Source: CAZHCG01 sp046484285 | GTDB taxonomy: Bacteria > Myxococcota_A > Polyangia > JAAYKL01 | Assembly: GCA_046484285.1 (NCBI GenBank) | Contig: JAWOBP010000112.1 | Coordinates: 1-11,135, forward strand | DNA length: 11,135 nucleotides | Direction: 5' to 3' | Part shown: piece by piece, positions 1-7,540 of the stretch | Layout: each line of letters opens with the position of its first letter | Numbering within the stretch: the stretch's first letter is position 1 | Notes under the pieces: model-generated | Databases searched by the model: none | Seen by the model: the letters and a program-made list of their open reading frames with translations, nothing else | Told to the model about the DNA's origin: nothing | Position numbers and translations under genes: made by a program

Positions 1-2
1 AG

Positions 3-194
3 ATCGTGGACCGCGCGACCGGCGAGGTGTGGGAGGCGCCGCTCTTCGTGGGGGTGCCGGCGGCGACGGTGCCGGACAACGAGAAGACGGCCGTGACCGC
101 CCCGTGTCTGTACGAGCCGGACGCAAATCCCACCTACGAGGAAACACGAACGAACGGATCGATTGACAGCCGGGATTCTTCCTGGCACGAATAA
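3..194 (+). CDS. 3' end of an unrecognised (probably phage structural) gene, disrupted C-terminus
   Basis: The frame is open from the window edge, so the gene begins upstream. I do not recognise the family. The first 40 codons (3-122) end in G or C in 39 of 40 cases, typical of coding DNA here and of the phage genes at 9204 onward. The last 23 codons end in G or C in only 13 cases and use AAT, ACA, CGA, GGA, ATT and TCT. This suggests the native gene breaks off near position 122 (after ...CLYEPD) and the final residues, up to the TAA at 192-194, are read from foreign DNA. It runs in the same direction as the tail genes after 9204. It is plausibly part of the same phage late operon, separated from them by the minus-strand cargo. 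A structural role is inferred from context only. Confidence 0.5.
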   Translation: MVDRATGEVWEAPLFVGVPAATVPDNEKTAVTAPCLYEPDANPTYEETRTNGSIDSRDSSWHE

Positions 195-376
195 AAGGTC
201 AGCGTCGCTTCGCTCCGATTGTTAGCGCAGTGGCTCCCCGGATCAGTGCTCATGCAACCGTGCTCTCAGCCGATCCAGAAAATCGGGAACTACTCTCACG
301 CTTGTAAGTGCTGATATTGATTGATGTTGCGAATGGTCATCGGTTCGCAACGAAATTCTGGGGTCCGGTCGCGACC
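123..376. other. Lower-GC junction segment without an assignable gene
   Basis: This stretch separates the broken + strand gene from the small minus-strand gene at 377-586. Its base composition is visibly less GC-rich than either flank. Short frames are open on both strands. On +, 167-307 reads as a 46-residue tail ending ENRELLSRL. On minus, a roughly 50-residue frame runs from about 390 to a stop near 250 and ends RLRARLHEH. Neither has a convincing start or SD site, so I treat them as possible gene scraps left by recombination. A hairpin-forming inverted repeat at 326-351 and a 10-bp palindrome (ggtcgcgacc) at 367-376 are the only other structures. Confidence 0.4.
326..351. repeat. 8-bp inverted repeat (stem-loop) downstream of the minus-strand genes
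   Basis: gttgcgaa (326-333) and ttcgcaac (344-351) are perfect reverse complements around a 10-nt loop. The structure lies 26-51 bases beyond the stop of the small minus-strand gene. It could help end transcription coming from the defence operon. It lacks a following T-tract on either strand, so an intrinsic terminator is not demonstrated. Confidence 0.35.
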
Positions 377-586
377 TCAGTTTTCGTTTCGCGCTTGGAC
401 CCTAAGCCAGTGCTCTCGGCGCGCCCTTGGACTCTCCGGTTGACGGCTGCGCTGGATGATCAGCTCGAGCAGGCCGCCGGCCAGGATCTCGATCGCTTCT
501 TCGCGCGGGGTGGGCGGCTCTGGGACGGGCAGATGGATCAGGCCGGCTACCCGCTGACGGTTCATGGATGTTCGTGATTGCTTCAA
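377..586 (-). CDS. Small hypothetical protein (69 aa, TTG start)
   Basis: I do not recognise this protein. The start is chosen because a perfect GAGGAGG (minus strand, 592-598) lies 6 bases before a TTG at 584-586. The first ATG (563-565, MNRQRVAG...) is 27 bases from the SD, which is too far. The protein has a Pro-rich N-terminal part (LPVPEPPTPREE, residues about 20-31), then a hydrophobic amphipathic helix (AIEILAGGLLELIIQ, about 32-46), then an Arg-rich tail. That architecture is common in small phage accessory proteins. It starts 120 bases after the helicase stop codon, so it could be a sixth cistron of the operon, or it may belong to the phage DNA, whose high GC it shares. The opposite strand (308-577) is also open but lacks an SD, so I prefer this strand. 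Confidence 0.5.
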   Translation of the reverse strand: MKQSRTSMNRQRVAGLIHLPVPEPPTPREEAIEILAGGLLELIIQRSRQPESPRARREHWLRVQARNEN

Positions 587-599
587 GGTTCACCTCCTC

Positions 600-620
600 G
601 GCCCGGGGAAAGGGCGGGCC
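600..620. repeat. GC-rich 6-bp inverted repeat in the gap between helicase and small gene
   Basis: ggcccg (600-605) and cgggcc (615-620) form a stem with a 9-nt loop, immediately upstream of the GAGGAGG of the small minus-strand gene. The 119-bp gap (587-705) contains no other gene and no T-tract terminator after the helicase stop. Read-through from the helicase into the small gene is therefore possible. The role of the hairpin is unknown. Confidence 0.3.
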
Positions 621-705
621 ACGGTGACCACACCGGCGTTGTCGCGCGAGGAAGGCAAGGCTCTTTGTCTCTTTGATTGAATCGACCCCAGGAAATAGTG
701 GCTGC

Positions 706-3700
706 CTACCGCCGGTCTGCTCCCGTGAGGGCGGCCTCCCAAGCATCAGCACGCCAGGCCACCTCCTCGACCAACCGCCGGCGCGCGTTCTCCGATAGCT
801 CGCCATGGAGCACGTGGTTTCCGAACACCAGGCCGTCCCGTTCGTGGACGTCGAGGTAGCCGAGAGCGAGGTCGTTGGTGGTGTCCAACGCCCAGTCTCG
901 GACATGCGCGGCCGTGGGTTCCCCGCCCCATTCGCCGCGATGCTCGAGTTCGTCAAGCTTCGCAACCACGCTGACTACGCGCACTCCGCCGTCGTAGGCG
1001 TAGAGGGTGATGCCTTGCATGCGGTCACCTCTGGGAATGACGGCGCGGGCTTTGTGGTCGGAGACCCTCTCGACCCCACCGTTTGCCAGCGAGGCCAATG
1101 GCCTCCCCCAGAGCGATTGGGCGTTGGTGTCCACCTGCGGGGGCTGACCTTCAATCGCCGACACCAGACGCGTGATCGACGCGCCGTCTGTTCCCTCGTC
1201 AGGTGTCGGAACCAGCAGCCGAACAAACGATTCAACTCTGCGGCTCCGTCCTACGAGTCGCCTTCGCATGCCACCACTGAAACTGGCATCGTTTTCCCAC
1301 GGTGTGTTCGAGAGCGTGAGCACGTAGCGGCCAAGCGCGGCATCAAACGTCCACTCGATGTCATGTTGCCGGGCCTCTCCATACCGGGCCTCTCCATAGA
1401 GGGTTGCGACGCGCACGGGATGGTGGTCATCCGGCGAAATACGCCATCCATGCCCGGCCACCGCCTCGGTGAGGCTGCGGTACCAGCGTTCGTAGTGGTC
1501 GGCGCAGGCGCGCGCTTCCTGCTCAGATACCACCACGACGTTTCGTCCCTTCGCTGAAGAGTGGACCGGGCGGTACGGTTCCAGAATGCGCTCCTGCTCT
1601 CGCGGTATACTGGAGCCGACCACCATTTCCTTGCCCTCGTGTCGAGCGCCCGCCAGCGGTGAGTCCATGAGCAATTCTGTCCGCTTCTGACGCTCGATCA
1701 CTCGCTCGACCTGACTTCGTTCAAGGGAGGCCACCACGTGTGGGTAGCCGACGTGAAGCTCAACGTCAGGAGGAGCACCTTCAGCGTGCAGACGCCGCTC
1801 GATCAGCGAGAAAAAGCGGTCGACGCGCCCCACACGTTGCTCGAGATCTCCCGATGTCCACGCGACCCCGTAGTGGAGAACACGGTCACAGAACAGGTGC
1901 AGGTCAACGCCCTCCTTGAGCGTGTCCGTACAGACGATCACCCTCGGGAGGGATGGTGTTCGGAACTGCCGCGTTGCTGTCCGATGGGCGCCCGATCCGC
2001 CCGTGACGCCGAGCACCGGCATGGGGTTGTAGAGCTGAGGCCAACTCTCTTCACGGGCGAGCTCGCGCCAGGCTCGCCCCGCACCATCGAGGCAACCGTC
2101 GACTATGAGTCGGAGATAAGCAACCCATTGGGTGCAGTCATGTCGAAGTTGGCGGGCACCAGCGTCGTCGGACGACAGCCAATCGAGAAAGCGCCTGGGG
2201 AAGGCTTCTGCATCGTGCTCGGTCTGCTCGTCGGCGAAGTAGAGGTCGAGCAGGGTGTCCGTAAGCCGAAAGGTCTGTCCGAGCAGCGTGCGGGCGACCT
2301 GCCGGCGACACAACGACTCGCTGTCGGGAGGCGGTGCATCACGCAACAGAGGGGCAGGAAGCGCCAACGGCCCCTCGGGAAAATGCTCATCCCAGGTTGT
2401 CCACAAGGTCGGATGTGAGAACAGCTCCGGCGCACGATGCGGCTCTTCGTCTGGCGCTGCCTGATCGAGGTGCTCGTGCAGAGCAGCCTCGTAGGCTGTT
2501 CTCCACGGCGCCGCTTGCTTGGCGGTGAGTCCGAATATCTCCGGGACTCGTCGTACAGCCTGCACAGCGAGGTATCGTAGTCTGTTGGCCCGGTATTGTT
2601 GACGACGTGCTCCAGCAGACCGCGACGCGTGAGTCCAACTCTCTGCCCACAAGACATCAGGTAACGCCTTCGCAGCCTCGGTGGGATCGACACCGCCGGC
2701 AACGCATAGATGTAGGAGCCAACCGTCCTCGAAAAACAGGGCGTTTCTGCCGCTGGCACGGAAGGTCTGTCGATACCGAAAAAGCCAACCCTTCTTGGAC
2801 ATCGCCTCTCGAAACGGACTCTCACCCGGCTCTGTGTCGAAGCCCTCGGGATCCTCATTGTCGTCGGACTCTTCGATACGGACGCTCTTCCCGCCCCAAT
2901 CGAGTTCGACACCCCAACAGCGCCGCATCCGAGCTTCGACGGCCTGCTGGTGCCACAGAAGAAGTCGGTCCTGAAGCGTGTCAACGGTACTGACACGGCG
3001 GGTGAAGATCAGGAACTTCTGCCCCCCTTCCTCGGTGGCGGTGCCGAATGCCAGTGGTGCGACGCGATCCACGACCGAGTCGACCTTGGGATGTGGCAAC
3101 GGCATGCTGAACTGGTCTTCGAAGTCCGCAGCGAGTCGGCCTATGAAGTTGGTGTCAGGCGCCTCGGCTTCCGTAACGCCATCCGCCTGGTCACGATGCC
3201 AATCACCGGTTTCCTGCTCATCCTGCGTATCACCATCCGAGGTGGGAGCTTGGAGTGTGCGGCCAATTGAAGATTGCAGACTCTCAAAGGACGACAGGAA
3301 ACCGATTCGATAGCGATTGCTCCTGCCCTGGAGCACATCGACCAGCCCCTTTTGGACCAGGCCCATTGCGAGGGTGCCGAGGGCGCTCATCGCATCGTCG
3401 CGAACTCCCCATCCTTCCGGGTCATGGTTTCGGTACTTGTCCTTGCCCACCATGGTGGGTGCAGGGGTCGTGCGATACTGCCGCTGGCGCCGCACGAGAA
3501 AGGCCTGGAGAGCCTCCTGCATGGCGGGCAGATTCTCGACCTGGGCAAGGTCGGGATCTAGGACTTCGCCGCACTCCGGGTAGTGGTTGAGGATCGTCGG
3601 AAGATCGGACGGACCGCCGTGAGCGGGTGTGGCGCTCATGAAGAGCCACCGGCCTACTTGCCCCTTCAACGCAGCGAACAGCACCTGGTTTGTCTGGTTC

Positions 3701-4425
3701 CAAGGATTGCGCAGGCACTGCGCCTCGTCCACGATCGCGAGATCGAAGTAGGGCTGGCCCCCGGCCTCCTCGGACAGTTTTGCGTTGAGCGCGTCAGCAA
3801 AGGCGAGGTTGAGCTGCTCCGATGCCTTGTCGGCAGACAGGCCCCGGGGACGCTTCGCTTCGAACAATCCCCAGCTTCGTAGCTGCTGGTTGGTGCGGCT
3901 CCAAAGTGCATCCATGTCCCCAAGGTCCCTGGAAGTCAGATAGACAGGACGCGTGAAGCTGGTGTGGCGGATAAACGGCGCTATCCGTTCGGGCATCCCG
4001 ATGGCGGGTGTCCAGCTGCGCAAGTTGTGGAACAGCACCGGACGATGTAGGGGCTGACTGAAAAGCACCGACGCTGCGCGATCGTCTCCGAGTCCCTGGC
4101 CGCGTCGGTAGTTGGAGGCAAAGAACCGCAGGTAGTCGTCGTACCATTTCACCTGGAGATTCTGGCGTGGGCTGATGAACAGGATCCGAGCACCTGGCTT
4201 CTCATTCCAGACCAGCGCGGCGAGCCCCATCGCCTGATACGTCTTGCCCATTCCGACTTCGTCAGCGAGGTACGCGAAGCGGCGGCCGCACAAGATGTTG
4301 TAGATCGCCGCAATGCCATCGAGTTGTATGTCGGCCATCGACCGGGTATCTGGATCGCCGGCCACCGTCAGGTCGATGAGTTCCCCTACGTCGCCGGGTC
4401 GGACGGGTTTCGTGAAAGGCTTCAT
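706..4425 (-). CDS. SNF2-like superfamily 2 helicase (DEAD/DEAH-box ATPase), 1239 aa
   Basis: This is a large ATP-dependent nucleic-acid translocase or helicase, inferred to be the motor of the defence cassette. Visible motifs, in order: Q-motif-like region (about 33-45); Walker A DEVGMGKT (55-62); motif Ia ILFISPRQNL (81-90); Walker B DEAQ (233-236); motif III SAT (264-266); motif IV-like FLIFTRRV (471-478); motif V TDTLKEGVDL (833-842); motif VI QRVGRVDR (863-870). The two RecA lobes are complete, but about 350 residues are inserted between motifs IV and V. About 370 C-terminal residues follow motif VI and match no domain I recognise. The ATG overlaps the TGA of the PLD gene (ATGA, 4422-4425), and GAGG lies 8-11 bases upstream of it. 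It is the last gene of the coupled operon. A 15-bp tandem duplication encodes a repeated YGEAR near residues 1010-1019. The enzymatic class is certain; substrate and defence role are inferred. Confidence 0.9.
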   Translation of the reverse strand: MKPFTKPVRPGDVGELIDLTVAGDPDTRSMADIQLDGIAAIYNILCGRRFAYLADEVGMGKTYQAMGLAALVWNEKPGARILFISPRQNLQVKWYDDYLRFFASNYRRGQGLGDDRAASVLFSQPLHRPVLFHNLRSWTPAIGMPERIAPFIRHTSFTRPVYLTSRDLGDMDALWSRTNQQLRSWGLFEAKRPRGLSADKASEQLNLAFADALNAKLSEEAGGQPYFDLAIVDEAQCLRNPWNQTNQVLFAALKGQVGRWLFMSATPAHGGPSDLPTILNHYPECGEVLDPDLAQVENLPAMQEALQAFLVRRQRQYRTTPAPTMVGKDKYRNHDPEGWGVRDDAMSALGTLAMGLVQKGLVDVLQGRSNRYRIGFLSSFESLQSSIGRTLQAPTSDGDTQDEQETGDWHRDQADGVTEAEAPDTNFIGRLAADFEDQFSMPLPHPKVDSVVDRVAPLAFGTATEEGGQKFLIFTRRVSTVDTLQDRLLLWHQQAVEARMRRCWGVELDWGGKSVRIEESDDNEDPEGFDTEPGESPFREAMSKKGWLFRYRQTFRASGRNALFFEDGWLLHLCVAGGVDPTEAAKALPDVLWAESWTHASRSAGARRQQYRANRLRYLAVQAVRRVPEIFGLTAKQAAPWRTAYEAALHEHLDQAAPDEEPHRAPELFSHPTLWTTWDEHFPEGPLALPAPLLRDAPPPDSESLCRRQVARTLLGQTFRLTDTLLDLYFADEQTEHDAEAFPRRFLDWLSSDDAGARQLRHDCTQWVAYLRLIVDGCLDGAGRAWRELAREESWPQLYNPMPVLGVTGGSGAHRTATRQFRTPSLPRVIVCTDTLKEGVDLHLFCDRVLHYGVAWTSGDLEQRVGRVDRFFSLIERRLHAEGAPPDVELHVGYPHVVASLERSQVERVIERQKRTELLMDSPLAGARHEGKEMVVGSSIPREQERILEPYRPVHSSAKGRNVVVVSEQEARACADHYERWYRSLTEAVAGHGWRISPDDHHPVRVATLYGEARYGEARQHDIEWTFDAALGRYVLTLSNTPWENDASFSGGMRRRLVGRSRRVESFVRLLVPTPDEGTDGASITRLVSAIEGQPPQVDTNAQSLWGRPLASLANGGVERVSDHKARAVIPRGDRMQGITLYAYDGGVRVVSVVAKLDELEHRGEWGGEPTAAHVRDWALDTTNDLALGYLDVHERDGLVFGNHVLHGELSENARRRLVEEVAWRADAWEAALTGADRR
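1369..1398. repeat. Perfect 15-bp tandem duplication inside the helicase gene
   Basis: ccgggcctctccata occurs twice in direct succession (1369-1383 and 1384-1398). Read on the minus strand it adds five codons in frame and gives LYGEARYGEARQ in the helicase C-terminal region. It looks like a recent slippage event, or a copy-number-variable site, that preserves the frame. Confidence 0.85.
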
Positions 4426-6314
4426 GCCTTCACCTCACGATCAAGTCCGGCGAGTGCCTGCTCGAACCAATCGAGCACCTTCTCGGCCTTCGAACCCTCT
4501 GCCTCGAGTTCCTTCTGCAACTCAGCGCTGGTGCGAGTACGAGCCTTGTCCGCCATCTCCTTGGCTCGTACAACGAGGTCGTCGTCAAGTAGGCTCGCCC
4601 AGTCCGAGACGACCCCGCAGAGCTCTCTGAGTACGAGGTAGCGCACGATCGGCGCCTCGGCATCGCGATCGGCCAGGTGTGCAAGGGCCATGACGCTGTC
4701 GGGTCGACCCACGAGGTAAGCCCGTTGAATGTCCGGATGCTGTTCGAGTCCTGCCAGCTTGGCCCGCAGGGCACGCATGGCTCGGTAGAGATCATAGAGG
4801 TTCACGGCGTCGAAGGCCGCCGGCGCATTAGCCTCTACGTCTTCTCCGTCGTCGTCGGAATCGCCGTTGCCGCCACCGCCCCCCAGATCCCATGTGGGAG
4901 CACGGCCACGCCAACTTTCGAGGATCTCGTTTGCAGTAAGGGGCCGCCCGTACGTGCGTGAGCTGTGGTCAAGATTTAGCTCGACGATCTGCCCCTGCCA
5001 TTGCTGCTCTCCCTGGTCCGTGCGGTAGGTGACGGTGAAGAGCGCGCCTCGGGCTGGCGGCTTTCCCGGCTTGGTATGGGTGCCTGACTTGATTCGAAAT
5101 GCAGCGAGGCCGGGTAAGTGAAGCGAGAAATCGTGCTGCCTAGGACCCTCGTCCAGCCACCATCGCCACAAATGGGCTCGCCAGTCCCACGCTACCACGA
5201 TGGCCACCGGGGCTGGCTCGGGGGCTTCCTCTTCGGCCTGGGCCTCAGTGGCAAGCTCCTCGGTTTCGACCTCCCGGCCTTCTGGTAGCCATTCGGGGTC
5301 GGCATCGAATACGAGCATTGCTTCGACGTTGCCCTCCGCACCGGCCAAACCGGCTTGTGTGAAGTTGCAGCTTCCAACGGCGGTGCGGATCGAGTTCCCG
5401 TGCTCAATCCAATACGCTTTCATGTGCCAGAACCGAGTTCCTACATCGCCCTCGTTCTGCAAGATCTCCGTGTGCTCGTCGAGTTCTGCAGCCTGCTCCT
5501 GCGAGAGACCAAGCGCCGCACCATCCATCCGCCGCGCCGGTACCAGGACCGTCTTGCGAGCGTTGAAGGTTTCCACTTGCTCGGTGACATCGCTCCAGTA
5601 GGGGCTGTATGCCCAAACCTCGGATGCTCGACGGCTGCGATTGCCCTGGAGGAATGCCTGCAGGCCATCCTTATGCACGACCGACGCATAGAACTTGGCG
5701 TAGAGCGTCCCAGACCACGGCTCCGTGCCGCTGTCGATGAAGCGTTTTCGCTCTGGCATCCGCGCCAATGCTGCACGGACTCGGGAAACCGCATCGGAGT
5801 CGGTCTGGTTCTCACCCAACGGGCTGTGAGCACTGAGCCAGGACAGCAAGCTATCGAGAGCCTGCCAGCTTTGCTGCCGCGGCGTATGGATCCATGTCTC
5901 GCCGAACGATTCCGCGTTGCGCCCCCATCCCGAGAGGGTGAGGTTGGCCGAAGAGACTGCCAAGTAGACCCAGGTCGTTTCATCCTCTGAGCGGCCAGCA
6001 AGAACCACGAGCTTGGGGTGAAAGAAGCGCCCACGGACGGGCACGGGCCGCGCGACGTATCGATACTTCCCGGAGATCCGCGGCGGGGACGTTGGGTCGT
6101 AGAAGACGGTGCAGGGTGTAGCCCCGAGCCGTTGGTGAAGCTCCGCGCGTCGTGCTGCTGCCGTCTTGGCCTCGACACCGAGGACAGTGGGCAATGCGTG
6201 GTCCTCAAGGAAGGCCGCGCTGAGGTTGAACGTCGTGAGCACCACGCCGTCCAGTTCGTGGAAGTACTCCGTCGCGCGCTCAACGCGTTCTCGCAAGGTG
6301 CCAAGTGTGCTCAT
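4422..6314 (-). CDS. Phospholipase D-fold nuclease-like protein, two HxK motifs (630 aa)
   Basis: Two PLD half-sites are visible. The first is FHPK (98-101; His99, Lys101) followed by SSANLTLSGWGRNAE (121-135). The second is WHMK (296-299; His297, Lys299) followed by GSCNFTQAGL (314-323). The His-x-Lys...Asn spacing is that of PLD-family and Tdp1-like phosphodiesterases. An N-terminal segment, LTTFNLSAAFLEDHALP (26-42), resembles the Tdp1-type lead-in to the fold. The conserved N-terminal half is followed by an unassigned region with a Glu-rich stretch (349-367) and a Gly/Asp linker (478-493). A helical C-terminal domain (about 505-628) ends the protein. In PLD-type enzymes the His forms a covalent intermediate during phosphodiester hydrolysis; nucleic acid as substrate is inferred from the helicase partner. 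The start ATG overlaps the upstream stop (ATGA, 6311-6314), and its own stop overlaps the helicase start. Confidence 0.85.
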   Translation of the reverse strand: MSTLGTLRERVERATEYFHELDGVVLTTFNLSAAFLEDHALPTVLGVEAKTAAARRAELHQRLGATPCTVFYDPTSPPRISGKYRYVARPVPVRGRFFHPKLVVLAGRSEDETTWVYLAVSSANLTLSGWGRNAESFGETWIHTPRQQSWQALDSLLSWLSAHSPLGENQTDSDAVSRVRAALARMPERKRFIDSGTEPWSGTLYAKFYASVVHKDGLQAFLQGNRSRRASEVWAYSPYWSDVTEQVETFNARKTVLVPARRMDGAALGLSQEQAAELDEHTEILQNEGDVGTRFWHMKAYWIEHGNSIRTAVGSCNFTQAGLAGAEGNVEAMLVFDADPEWLPEGREVETEELATEAQAEEEAPEPAPVAIVVAWDWRAHLWRWWLDEGPRQHDFSLHLPGLAAFRIKSGTHTKPGKPPARGALFTVTYRTDQGEQQWQGQIVELNLDHSSRTYGRPLTANEILESWRGRAPTWDLGGGGGNGDSDDDGEDVEANAPAAFDAVNLYDLYRAMRALRAKLAGLEQHPDIQRAYLVGRPDSVMALAHLADRDAEAPIVRYLVLRELCGVVSDWASLLDDDLVVRAKEMADKARTRTSAELQKELEAEGSKAEKVLDWFEQALAGLDREVKA

Positions 6315-7540
6315 TTGCGCGCCTCGGAAAGCTGCTTGGCGATGCCTCGGAGCGGCTCAAGATAGTAGTCGTTGCGCCAGGCCAGGCCGACCTGTAGGGC
6401 GGTATCCGCCGGACGATCAACATCCACGTCGCTGAACAGAACCCCCTGGTCTTCCCAAACCCATGGCGCCCGCTTTCGCTCCTCGCTTACCTGCTCGTGG
6501 AGCATCAACACCGAGCGCAGCAGCGCCACATGGCTTGAGGTGTCGAGCTGCTCATGGAAACGGTTGTAGCGAGCGAGCGCCGTTTCGCCGCGGTATGTGC
6601 CGGAATGCCCGAAGGCGATTCGGGCAGCGGCAAGTGCATCGAGGTCGACCGGGAGGTCTTTGGCGACGACCTCGACCGTCTTGCCCTTGCTCGAACACAG
6701 CCAAAGGAAGACTGCCTCAACCACGGCGAGTAGGTCTTCACAACGAATGACGTCTTGGATGGTCGCCTGATGGTCGGGACGCTGTTGCGCCTCTGCTGCA
6801 AGGAATGTCCGGTGATCCAATTCCTCGATGTCGAGCAGACGTTCCGCCAGACGCTTCGTCAGATCATGACTCTCAATCAGCCGTGCGTGCAGATGGTCGG
6901 CGAGCGGGAGATCCCAGAACGTGGTGTACAGATCTCCGGTGAGCTTGTTGTTCAAGTTCGTCGGCAACGCGACGGTCTGCCCGTCCATCGCGCTTTCCAC
7001 CAGGGTGAACAGGCGAGACTGGGCTGCAGGCTTGATCCCGGCGTGCAGCGTTGCCTGTTCCATCGTCTCGCCGGAGAGTCTCGTCATGTCGTCCAACAAC
7101 AGGCCGGCTCGACGCGATGCTCCCCGATATAGCCCCCAGAGACCGTTGGCCTTCTGCCCGCCGAGCAGATGCCAGTCCAAGTCCTGGAGCGAGATATGGG
7201 GTTCTTCTGAAGAACGCGCTCGCACTCGACGAGCGCCAGGCAAGGTCCAGTCCTTGTCGCGCCGGCCCACTGTACGGGCAAAAGCCTGCTCGATGAGTAG
7301 GAAGAAATCATCGAGACGTCCGGCGTGCTGGGGATGGGCAGGTTCGTAGAACTCCCATAACCGGAATGCCTCTACGAGGATCTGGAAGCCGCGAACGCTG
7401 GTGGTCTGCTCCGTGAGGTGGGGAACAAGATCGCGCCCGCGAACAGACCATACGGCGAGGACGCCCATCGCATCGGAGCGGTTGGACACGCCGAGCAGAT
7501 CATCATCCTTGGCGGTGACCATGAGTGGTGAAATGTTCAC
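6311..7540 (-). CDS. Unrecognised 409-aa protein of the helicase/PLD defence cassette
   Basis: I cannot name the family with confidence. The GTG start (7538-7540) is chosen because GTG overlaps the abiEii TGA by four bases and GGAGGAGG (7548-7555) sits 7 bases upstream. In-frame sequence further upstream lies inside abiEii. Notable segments: LVPHLTEQTTSVRGFQILVEAFRLW (38-62); DDFFLLIEQAFAR (77-89); WTLPGARRVRAR (98-109); NGLWGLYRGASRRAGLL (132-148); LVESAM (180-185); and a C-terminal WRNDYYLEPLRGIAKQL (388-404). The protein is predicted mostly alpha-helical and soluble, with no signal peptide or membrane segment. Conserved-looking aromatic and arginine patches suggest a nucleic-acid or partner-binding role (inference). 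It is the third gene of the operon and the first of the putative three-gene defence core. From memory it occupies the place of ZacA in Azaca-type loci; this is unverified. Confidence 0.75.
   Translation of the reverse strand: MNISPLMVTAKDDDLLGVSNRSDAMGVLAVWSVRGRDLVPHLTEQTTSVRGFQILVEAFRLWEFYEPAHPQHAGRLDDFFLLIEQAFARTVGRRDKDWTLPGARRVRARSSEEPHISLQDLDWHLLGGQKANGLWGLYRGASRRAGLLLDDMTRLSGETMEQATLHAGIKPAAQSRLFTLVESAMDGQTVALPTNLNNKLTGDLYTTFWDLPLADHLHARLIESHDLTKRLAERLLDIEELDHRTFLAAEAQQRPDHQATIQDVIRCEDLLAVVEAVFLWLCSSKGKTVEVVAKDLPVDLDALAAARIAFGHSGTYRGETALARYNRFHEQLDTSSHVALLRSVLMLHEQVSEERKRAPWVWEDQGVLFSDVDVDRPADTALQVGLAWRNDYYLEPLRGIAKQLSEARK

Noticed and set aside
587..705. Rho-independent terminator after the helicase
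   Set aside because: There is a GC hairpin at 600-620 but no T-tract on the minus strand, and it lies next to the SD of the following gene.
402..965. Minus-strand 187-codon frame covering the end of the helicase and the small gene
   Set aside because: It is an off-frame shadow of both genes; its sequence is low-complexity Arg/Pro/Ser, and the SD at 592-598 serves the TTG of another frame.
805..1557. Long + strand open frame (250 codons) opposite the helicase gene
   Set aside because: It is antisense to conserved helicase C-terminal coding sequence, has no SD and has an implausible amino-acid composition. Similar + strand frames across 1738-6365 are rejected for the same reason.
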